This document shows positions 38,951 through 45,943 of a stretch of DNA of 45,943 bases, piece by piece. Under the pieces are notes generated by a model. That model was not told the origin of the DNA. It did no database searches and saw only the letters and a program-made list of their open reading frames with translations. A program made the translations under genes and the position numbers. Position 1 is the stretch's first letter, and each line of letters starts with the position of its first letter. Source of the DNA: Cymbomonas tetramitiformis (Eukaryota; Chlorophyta; Pyramimonadophyceae; Pyramimonadales; Pyramimonadaceae); assembly GCA_001247695.2 (NCBI GenBank), contig LGRX02033448.1, positions 1 to 45,943 on the forward strand, written 5' to 3'.

Positions 38951-39115
38951 GCTAGACGTCACATGCGTGACACGTGGGGGACACAAGCTCAGCGGGAGCA
39001 GCGCGGCTAGACGTCACATGCGTGACACGTGGGGGACACAAGCTCAGCGGGAGCAGCGCGGCTAGACGTCACATGCGTGACACGTGGGGGACACAAGCTC
39101 AGGAGGGCCAGCGCA
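38951..39115. repeat. 55-bp repeat, three copies, with ACGTCA and CACGTGG
   Basis: gctagacgtcacatgcgtga then cacgtgggggacacaagctc recurs at 38951, 39006 and 39061, 55 bp apart and almost invariant; the last copy changes at its 3' end. Confidence 0.95.
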
Positions 39116-39319
39116 GCAAGCCACACAAGAGCACCTTCGCCTACAAGTGCCGCCATCTGTCACTGCATGCGGGCTTGCCACTGCTGCTTTGCCACGGCGG
39201 AGCTTAAACACGGGTTTGCGCGGTGGGTAGGCTGTGTGACCCACGCTTCCGTGCATGCCAAGGTGTCAGCACTTTTTGCACGTCATCCCATTGGCATGTA
39301 GAAAGGTCTATATACGAAG

Positions 39320-39695
39320 CACTCGCAGCCGCAGGCGCAACACCTCGCGTGCGGCCCGGATACCAACCGCAGACGCAACACCTCGCCTGCGGCCCGGATA
39401 CCAACCGCAGGCGCAACACCTCGCCTGCGGCCCGGATACCAACCGCAGGCGCAACACCTCGCCTGCGGCCAGGCGCAACACCTCGCCTGCGGCTCGGATA
39501 CCAACCGCAGGCGCAACACCTCGCCTGCGGCCCGGATACCAACCGCAGGCGCAATACCTCGCGTGCGGCCCGGATACCAACCGCAGGCGCAACACCTCGC
39601 CTGCGGCCCGGATACCAACCGCAGGCGCAACACCTCGCCTGCGGCCCGGATACCAACCGCAGGCGCAACACCTCGCCTGCGGCCCGGATAGTGCT
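39320..39695. repeat. 38-bp minisatellite, about ten copies
   Basis: The unit is cgcaggcgcaacacctcgcc then tgcggcccggataccaac. One copy near 39470 is shortened. It contains facing gcaggcg and cgcctgc arms that could form small hairpins. Short runs are open in several frames by chance. Confidence 0.95.
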
Positions 39696-39892
39696 CTGAG
39701 AGGGGAAATGGGCTATTGAGAACAGGGAGTTGGACGCGGGGAAAGGGAAGGGAACAGGGCACCGCGGGCACTCCTGCGTGCCGCACCTCTGGGTGGCAGG
39801 GCCTGTCGACCCTGCTGAACCCGCCCCGGTGAGAGATCCTGCTCCCCAGGGCCCCAAGCCCTCCCCGCAAAGCCTTACCACGCTTCGCCAAA

Positions 39893-39998
39893 GGCGGTCT
39901 GCGTCGAGCATCGCGAGGCGAGCGCGGTGGCGAGGCGCATCGCGAGGCGGTCTGCGTCGAGCATCGCGAGGCGAGCGCAGTGGCGAGGCGCATCTCGC
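39893..39998. repeat. 53-bp duplication
   Basis: Two copies starting ggcggtctgcgtcgagcatc at 39893 and 39946, followed by a third fragment near 39999. They also contain inner gcatcgcgaggcg repeats. Confidence 0.85.
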
Positions 39999-40193
39999 GG
40001 ATGCGCACTTCGAACTGGACGGCAAATCCGGCTTTCGAAGTGAGGCCGAAGCTTGGGCCGCGAGTCCACACTCTCGCAGTCCCTGTGCTGCCGCGCTGCC
40101 GTGCCTCTATCTGACACCAGGTTGGAATCTATGCTTAACTCATCCTCCCAAATGCGCCTGCCTTCCGCAAACAAAGCGAAGCAAAACTGGGGC

Positions 40194-40484
40194 CTACGTG
40201 ATATTGGACGAGACATGAGGACACTTATGATAGCCTGAGCACGAGAGCGCTGTGCCGAAGGCAGTACCGAAAAGGGTCCGCGCGATCGAAGCTGAGCCTC
40301 GCGGTGCCGGCGCGGAGGTGGATGCAGACTGAGCTGGCGCCGAGGATGGAGGCGGCTGGCTGGAAGAGTTTGCGGTCGAGCTGGACGAGGAGCTCGGCAC
40401 CGGACGTGGGGCAAGGGGGGACCGAACGTAGGTCGCAGAATCCTGTGCACGGGAGGCCACGCGAGAGCTGCCACCTGATCTCAT
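40194..40484 (-). CDS. possible first exon, Ser/Pro-rich N-terminus
   Basis: A 97-codon frame from ATG at 40484. It opens with an Arg/Ser-rich stretch (MRSGGSSRVASRAQDSATY), then Ser and Pro runs. A donor-like G/GTACTG lies inside near 40268. Its position and strand suit the 5' end of the large minus-strand gene, but no splice chain connects it, so it may be a separate gene or non-coding. Confidence 0.3.
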   Translation of the reverse strand: MRSGGSSRVASRAQDSATYVRSPLAPRPVPSSSSSSTANSSSQPPPSSAPAQSASTSAPAPRGSASIARTLFGTAFGTALSCSGYHKCPHVSSNIT

Positions 40485-40499
40485 GGTGACCCTCCCCCA

Positions 40500-41994
40500 C
40501 CCACCCGCCCGCCCGCCCGCCACACGCACATGCTTATCGCAGAGAGCCGACAGCCACGAACTGCGCGGCAGCCAGGGTATGAATGAAAGGAAAGTGGGTG
40601 CCATGCCCCTCACAGATGACGTCGCACGCGCCTCGCGGCGTCGTTCGACGACTATGAGGGAGATAAGAGCCCTGGAGCTCGCGCGCAGCGAGGGTCGATG
40701 ACGGGGCAGCAACATCGACCGCAGAGGCTGCTGCTGCGACCTCACCTGCTGAGGCTGGAGCACCAACGTTCACCAGTCGCGGAGTCAGCTGCTCCGTCCC
40801 GTCGGAGGCTGAAAACAAAGGAAACAATATCATAGGAAGTCGTTTCTTCGCGGGATGCCGAGCGGCGACCTCATCGAGAAGGCGAGAACGAGAAGCGCGC
40901 ACGGAAAAGCGGGGGCGACCCGCAGATTTGCGGAAAGATTAAAACTAGTAAGGAAGGGACGCTCGGCGAGCGGTGATTTCCAGCTTGAGGCCCACGTCAG
41001 GTCAGCGCGGCGTTGAAAAGTAAGCACCTAGGGCGGCAGCGGCACCTGGGGCGGAGCTGGGCCGCACGAGCACGTCTGCAACTGGAGGATCCTTGGAAGC
41101 ACCACAACCCATATCGTGAGCGCTACCTCAAATATTTTAACGCTAGGGACAACTAGTCCACATGCTAGTGACGCAGTTTGCTTTCATACGGTGCCACTTC
41201 AGCGCAATGTTTACTTGTATTTTGCCTCCGATTCTCCCTCTCAACGTTTCGATAAGAAACGGAGCTTACTATTACCCTGGCGCGTACGGTATATGGACTA
41301 GCACGTTAGAAGTGTACAGGATTTTGGCGTGTGGAAGTGTATTGGAAGGCACGCAAGCTGGCCTGGTTGCAGATCCACCAGCTAGCTTCTCTCCTCAACT
41401 CAGAGATGTGCGTCAAACGAAACTGTATCGAGATGTCTGGATGCGTTCCTCTCGTCCTCGATAAATTTGTTTTCAGTTTTCGAACTTCCGTGATATCTGA
41501 TGAAACGCCTATGCATACCTCGCAGTTCGCATGAGTCAACTCTCATCGTCGTAGTTTCAAGACGAAGAGGTGCAGATGAGCAGTTCAGCGGTGAGGAGAC
41601 GGTTATTAGAGTTACATCTTGAAACAGTCTTCCGTTCGGTCTCACGTCTTCAGACGAGAGTCTCACGTCATCGCCATCGTCAGATCGTCGGACGAGAGTC
41701 GAGAGCTCGAGACTCGAGACTCGAGACTCGAGACTCCAGACTCGAGAGAGCACCGATCTCCGATGAGAGACAGACACAGAGTGTGATGAGAGTCCGATCA
41801 TCTGAGAGAGCAACAGACTAGGCTCTACCTACAGTAGAGCTCTACAGTGTCACCGTACCAGTAGCAGTATGAGCACGAGCAGCGCAGCGATGAGCCGCAG
41901 CCGATGACCATCGTATGACCGTCGATGACCGATGTAGAGAAAAAGAAAAAAGAAAAAACCATGACCGATGTAGAGACGAAAAAATCGAGAGGGG
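40500..41994. other. no gene recognised; simple repeats
   Basis: 40500-41030 is GC-rich, possibly promoter or 5' leader of a minus-strand gene. 41100-41560 has balanced composition and only short frames. 41690-41745 is a gagactcgagactcgagact simple repeat within a longer region biased to gagagtc and gatgacc (41640-41960), followed by an A-rich patch near 41940. Confidence 0.4.
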
Positions 41995-42164
41995 TCCCCT
42001 GGGGGTACTCTGGCTGAGACCAGAGTTTACGAGCTGCTTTCCATTTTTGTCGTGTCGAAAATCGCGTCCTCCGGTGTAATACAGAAAAATAAAAAATCCT
42101 TAAAAAAGTGAAAAAAAAATCGCGTCCTGAGGCTCGTGGTCTCAGCCAGAGTAGGTCCAGGGGT
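41995..42164. repeat. foldback element or MITE-like inverted repeat
   Basis: TACTCTGGCTGAGACCA at 42006-42022 has a perfect inverted partner at 42137-42153. Pairing extends outward with mismatches through cccctgg to about 41995 and 42164. The 115-bp loop is A-rich. No target duplication is seen. It could be a small foldback element or a structured RNA. Confidence 0.55.
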
Positions 42165-42230
42165 GTCGGATGAGATCTCCAGATAGAGCATAGTCAGAAA
42201 CCCCAAACCTGCAGGCGAGGGGTAAAAAAT

Positions 42231-42259
42231 AAAAATAAAGTGACCCCATGGGTCTTTAT
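42231..42259. other. AT/GC hairpin
   Basis: aataaagtgacccc faces gggtctttatt, an 11-bp stem with one bulge and a short loop. It contains AATAAA on the plus strand. It may be a 3'-end signal, but no gene is clearly attached. Confidence 0.4.
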
Positions 42260-42609
42260 TTTATAAACTTTCAAACTACCCCCACGCCAGAAACTACAGA
42301 TCATCTGTCGCTGTCGTGTGAGCATGCTATAATTTCAGCATATTTGCCACTTTTGTTTCTTGAAAGCAAAACTCTACATGCACGTCAATAACGCAAGCGG
42401 GGAACCAAGTCAAAGTTGACGTTAAATCCTCTTGTGAAGGCCTCGAGTCCTTTGCGTGTTCGTGCGCGGGAGGGAATAGACATGTTGAGCAGAGAGAGTG
42501 ATAGCTTGCCACCATAGCTCAATTTATTGATCGCGAAGCCATACGGGCTGAATCGTGGCCGCACACAACGCAGGGAAACTCTATTGGAGGCTCGTAGATA
42601 CAACCTGAT

Positions 42610-42843
42610 TTAAATGCAGAGCTTGCACAAATGGATCCTCATACTGGCGTCCCTCCAGGTTGCGGCCCTTGGAAAGAACCTTTGCATCGCCGCCAATGCG
42701 AAGTCTAACGTCGTTTGCATCTTCATCCCTGTCAACAGGGAGTCAATCTTCTCTTCGGCGTACTGGTACTCCGTTACATGGGACCACAGCCTCACAGCCT
42801 CGAAATGGCGCTGGAACATCCCACCTTTAACATCCCACAACAA
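42610..42843 (-). CDS. possible exon, unknown protein
   Basis: A 77-codon frame that I do not recognise, with balanced protein-like composition (FQRHFEAVRLWSHVTEYQYA and a later LDFALAAMQRFFP). It is probably part of the minus-strand gene whose first exon may be 43219-43003, but the acceptor is not resolved. A downstream frame (42385-42603) contains LSYGGKLSLSLLN and may be another exon. Confidence 0.3.
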   Translation of the reverse strand: MLWDVKGGMFQRHFEAVRLWSHVTEYQYAEEKIDSLLTGMKMQTTLDFALAAMQRFFPRAATWRDASMRIHLCKLCI

Positions 42844-43002
42844 CGTAAACGCCCTCTTCCAACTTCGCGTGAACCCTAAACCCTAAGTCACTCCTTGCGC
42901 AGGCGAGAGGACTAACGCAGTCGACAGAAGTACGAGCTGCTATTGGAGCCAAAACCATATTGGGATGGTTATGTGATTCAATTTCCTCTTGAGCCAACTT
43001 AC

Positions 43003-43219
43003 CTAACAGTTCACTTTGGTTTGCTTCTTGAGCCGAAATCAGTTGTCGTTCAGGAGCCGATGTTACACGCCCAGGATCCGCCTTTGCCGCATCAGGTGAG
43101 TTAACACCGAAGTCACAGCTATCTGCCTCACTCCTGTATGGCATGAAGTGTGGAAACCCTGCGAAATGTGGAGTCCTGTGCGTTTGTGCCCTCCACTTTT
43201 GTCTCCGCTGGTTCAGCAT
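43003..43219 (-). CDS. possible first exon of a minus-strand gene
   Basis: ATG at 43219, 72 codons plus one base, ending in the consensus donor TTAG/GTAAGT. The protein is hydrophilic (Arg/Gln at the start, then Ser, Asp, Glu), with no known domain. It lies back to back with the plus-strand ATG at 43355, so 43220-43354 may be a shared promoter. A short telomere-type string (ccctaaaccctaa) occurs in its intron at 42874-42886. Confidence 0.4.
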
Positions 43220-43354
43220 TGCGCCCGCTCAATTGTCTAATCGCAGATTATGGTTTCGGCACTCGCAGCCGCATGCTTGAGCGAAAGTGTGAAGCACTTA
43301 AAATTTATCTGAGCACGCTCGATCTGTTTAAGTAGGAGTGGCGCAGTGGCGGCA

Positions 43355-43519
43355 ATGGAAAGCGTTTCGGGGGATGAAGCTCGCCCTCCGGATTCAGGTT
43401 CTCTAGCCGCCGCGCCCCCTTGGCAGCGCACAATAGTTGCTTCCCATTCCACGTCCTGGTCTTCACACTACTTCAAGACTTCAAGGGTCTCATTTCGTTT
43501 ACATCGAGTCGCTTTGTGA
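43355..43519 (+). CDS. possible first exon of a plus-strand gene
   Basis: A short 54-codon frame. It starts MESVSGDEARPPDSGSLAAA, an acidic/Pro-rich N-terminus, and runs to TGA at 43517. A donor inside it (AAGG/GTCTCA near 43485) could join the exon starting at 43537, whose acceptor follows a clear pyrimidine tract. The phase of that join is not settled. Confidence 0.35.
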   Translation: MESVSGDEARPPDSGSLAAAPPWQRTIVASHSTSWSSHYFKTSRVSFRLHRVAL

Positions 43520-43536
43520 CATTCGCTCCTTTCCAG

Positions 43537-43820
43537 GCTTTTTCAGCCGTCTTGGATCCGAACAGCCCAACGGCAGCCCGCTTTTTTTCTCACCTGTTAT
43601 ATGGGCAACGCAGGATGCGCCTTCCGATATTCAGAGAGGATTGGCTAAGATAATGGAGAGGTATTCTACGAGGTTCGTAGCCGTGCTTTCCCTGCTTGAG
43701 GGAATGACCTGGGAGAGCCATCGTCCTGCTGTCACCCTGGAAGAGAGTGCGTGTGCACGAGGCTGGGCAAGCCATCTCCCTGCTGTCACCCTGGAAGAAA
43801 GTGCGTGTGCACGAGGGTAG
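43537..43820 (+). CDS. plus-strand exon with an 18-residue duplication
   Basis: Acceptor ctcctttccag at 43526-43536. The frame encodes FFSRLGSEQPNGSPLFFSP, then a helix (DIQRGLAKIMERYSTRFVAV). The 18-residue segment with AVTLEESACARG is tandemly duplicated (54 bp, 43718-43819), then TAG. No family recognised. Confidence 0.4.
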
Positions 43821-43913
43821 ATTCGCCTCAAGTGTTGCCGGACGCTCAGGGCTGGCTGCGGCTTTTCCTCTTGCCCGCGCCGGCAGTGCTGGACCCTTCT
43901 TAAAGGTTCGTGG

Positions 43914-44231
43914 GTGACCGGCAGATTTGTGACTCCATCCTCGAGCATGGCGCAGTCTGCTGTCACCATCCACTTTGCACGCACGTCTTACAAGAAAGGC
44001 ACCCGGCACCGCGCCGTCAGCGCCGTGGATGACGCCGGTGCCGTGCACGTGTCGTACTCCAAGCGCTCGGACGCATTCCGTGTCCTCGGCCATCTAATCA
44101 CATGCGCCGAGAATGCGCCATTTGGTAGCGTTCCCATGCGCCCCACCTTTTTCCTCTCGATGTGTAAATGTCGCGGTGTGCGGGTCTCTCTTACTTTGAC
44201 CTGCAAGAAGAAGAGCGCTGAGGCGCACTAG
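43914..44231 (+). CDS. possible plus-strand exon, unknown protein
   Basis: A 105-codon frame. Residues 12-60 look folded (AQSAVTIHFARTSYKKGTRH, then VHVSYSKRSDAFRVLGHL); the C-terminal 30 residues are basic and less convincing. It may be the next exon of the plus-strand gene. The minus strand is also open here, so coding direction is a judgement from composition. Confidence 0.35.
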   Translation: MTGRFVTPSSSMAQSAVTIHFARTSYKKGTRHRAVSAVDDAGAVHVSYSKRSDAFRVLGHLITCAENAPFGSVPMRPTFFLSMCKCRGVRVSLTLTCKKKSAEAH

Positions 44232-44296
44232 GCAGAGTTGTGTTCGGTGTAAGCAACCGAACATGCGGATAACGGTGTGGTGAAGCTGAGCGGGTT

Positions 44297-44645
44297 GATA
44301 CCTGCAAGAGACCAAAGGTGTCGGGTCGAGGCAAGTGTTACCTGTGGGAGACCATAATTGTCAGGCCGATGCGGGTGCTACCTGCGGGAGACCATAATTG
44401 TCAGGCCGATGCGGGTGTTACCTGCGGGAGACCATAATTGTCAGGCCGATGGGTGTTACCTGTGGGAGACCATAATTGTCAGGCCGATGCGGGTATTACC
44501 TGCGGGATACCATAATTGTCAGGCCGATGCGGGTGTTACCTGTGGGACACCATAATTGTCATGCCAATGCGGGTGCTACCTGCGGGAGACCATAATTGTC
44601 ATGCCGATGCGGGTGCTACCTGCGGATGACCATAATTGTCAGACC
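44297..44645. repeat. 40-bp minisatellite, about 8.5 copies
   Basis: accataattgtcaggccgat followed by gcgggtgttacctgcgggag recurs every 40 bp from about 44300; one copy is 37 bp and the first is more diverged. It probably lies in an intron of the plus-strand gene. Confidence 0.95.
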
Positions 44646-44789
44646 GAGGGGCCTTGATTCGAGGGGACAGAATCCCAATATGCGCCCTCGGCCTTTTCCA
44701 TCCTCATTCTGCACGTGCTTTTGTCAGAATGAGGGCCCTTTTTGAACGCCTCGAGCGTGACTCTGAGTTCCGCTGTTGGTTTGCCAGGT

Positions 44790-45045
44790 GCCACCCTTGG
44801 CCGAAGCGCAGCAGTGGCAGCAGGCATGCAGCTGCAAGAGGAACTGTGGGTGGTGCGCATCTGCCCTTGAGCACTGCCCTCATAGCAGATTCACTGCTCC
44901 CAACTGGCCTGATCGAGCGGGTACCACCCCCTCTGTAGCTGCTTCAGGGGGGTGCCTGAACTCGGATCCTCGCGGCAGCACACCGCAATCTGTGGAAGTC
45001 GAGGGCACCTCGCTGTCCAGCCGCCCGAGCCGTGTGATGCTCTGA
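44790..45045 (+). CDS. possible plus-strand exon with a small Cys cluster
   Basis: After a CAG acceptor-like string (gtttgccag), the frame reads VPPLAEAQQWQQACSCKRNC, then GWC, and ends at TGA at 45043. The C-x-C-x3-C-x2-C spacing may bind metal. Exon limits are unsure. Confidence 0.3.
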
Positions 45046-45187
45046 GAAAGTGATCGGCGGTGGGGGTTTGATGGCGAGAAGGATATGCTCGGAGCCAAGC
45101 TGGATTTTAGTCGAGGCGCGGTGCCGACTGTGCAAACTCTGCAGAAGCAGCTGGTACATCTCGAACCTCCGAGCGTCTCGGCAGTGA

Positions 45188-45559
45188 CCCTCCGCCTCTG
45201 ACAAAGCGGAAGTTGGTGCTCGATGCGATTGCACGTGGCCCAAGCAGCGCATCTTCAGTGTCTGCTTTCAGTGCGACGCCAATCCATGTGGCATTTGCAG
45301 CGTATGCTATGGAGCTGTCTGTGGCGCTAAAGATCCATGCGACGAAGCGTTAAATGATGGAGTCCATTCATGCGTCTCCGATCAAGCAGGGTCCGGTCAA
45401 TGCATGCATTGGGGGTGTTTCGAGTCCCTGACCGGGAACACGCGCCTCTGCGTCACACATTCGATGGCTGATGCAAGAGGACGCCGGGCAACCTCTGATT
45501 TCTGTGAAATGACACCGTGCACGCGGGTGGCGTGGTCCAGGACATGCTCGCACTCACTG
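45188..45559 (+). CDS. cysteine-rich exon, probable zinc-binding
   Basis: The frame is open from 45188; an acceptor-like gacaaag ends at 45206. It runs to a consensus donor CACTG/GTACGT at 45559. It encodes CDCTWPKQRIFSVCFQC, then CGICSVCYGAVCG, and further C-x-x-x-C and C-H pairs up to LCVTHSM: about 16 Cys in 110 residues. This density suggests a zinc-binding or disulfide-rich module. I cannot name the family. The ATG at 45404 is internal, so an ATG-based gene call would miss the Cys-rich half. Confidence 0.5.
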
Positions 45560-45666
45560 GTACGTCTCCAACCATCCGCGCGCGCCGCACCAGCGCTTGC
45601 AAGCTGCCTCCCCGTCTGCCATGTGACCCTGCTTCCCTCCCAGCGCCCTATGCCAGCAAGCCCTAG

Positions 45667-45796
45667 CATATGAGTGGATATGAGAGCCCGCACAACGTTG
45701 ATGCTTGGCAGAGGGCCACTGTCCGCAGGATACAACGTGGTCCTCATCTACATGGAGGTGCGCCCTTAAGCTCATCGTACCCGACAGTTCAGCAGG
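45667..45796 (+). CDS. following exon, partial gene at right edge
   Basis: Acceptor gccctag, then a phase-0 frame HMSGYESPHNVDAWQRATVR and onward, to a donor CAGG/GTAAGG. It joins in phase with the end of the Cys-rich exon (45559). The gene continues beyond the window. Confidence 0.45.
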
Positions 45797-45878
45797 GTAA
45801 GGTGTCGGGGGCGTTCGGCAAGCACCACCACGGGCAACGCTTCACGAGATGGGATCCCACGCCTCCACTCCCTCATGC

Positions 45879-45943
45879 AAGAATGTGACGCGCTCCTCGG
45901 ACTGCAAGGATGTGACGCGCTCCTCGGACTACAAGGATGTGAC
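45879..45943. repeat. 27-bp tandem repeat at right edge
   Basis: At least 2.4 copies of aaggatgtgacgcgctcctc followed by ggactac. The array runs off the window. Confidence 0.85.

Noticed and set aside
42385..42603. Similarity of SYGGKLSLSLL to the C-terminus of wax ester synthase or condensation domains
   Set aside because: Only one short segment matches; no HHxxxD motif or other parts of those enzymes are present nearby.

Overview
The window looks like nuclear DNA of a eukaryote, most likely a green alga with a repeat-rich genome. This is inference. The signs are GT-AG introns with matching phases, chromodomain retroelement parts, a hAT-like and a piggyBac-like DNA element, an F-box/LRR protein, telomere-type TTAGGG and TTTAGGG tracts, and about twenty minisatellites. 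There is no operon layout, and I found no rRNA, tRNA or CRISPR array.

Left part (1-18 kb), mostly mobile DNA in AT-rich sequence. A 64-bp satellite (1-383) is followed by an LTR-like repeat (784-1144, second copy 17646-18025). A complete hAT-type element (1252-2623, 8-bp target duplication) carries a chromodomain gene. A 540-bp piggyBac-like MITE lies at 5031-5570 between TTAA sites. A short LTR element (8314-10150) has a 5-bp target duplication, and its empty site is still readable in a neighbouring tandem copy. The F-box/LRR gene is at 11673-12953. A decayed Ty3/gypsy chromovirus on the minus strand (13574-17672) keeps gag and integrase-chromodomain but has no reverse transcriptase.

Middle (18-24 kb). 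A GC-rich plus-strand reading frame (18824-20458) has two in-frame stops and Trp-spaced helical repeats; its leader is a 180-bp tandem duplication. After an AT-rich stretch comes one minus-strand exon beside a 23-bp minisatellite that is open in all six frames.

Right part (24-40.5 kb), the most interesting: a large minus-strand gene of at least 15 exons (about 38.36 to 24.24 kb), reconstructed from GT-AG sites whose phases agree at most junctions. Upstream exons repeat a short motif of the form L-P-x-G-x-x-V. Middle exons encode helical repeats resembling the MgtE N-terminal domain. An 847-codon low-complexity exon and then coiled-coil exons follow. Most of its longer introns are packed with minisatellites with units of 28-55 bp.

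Right edge (42.4-45.9 kb): a probable divergent gene pair. The plus-strand member has a cysteine-rich exon and runs off the window.
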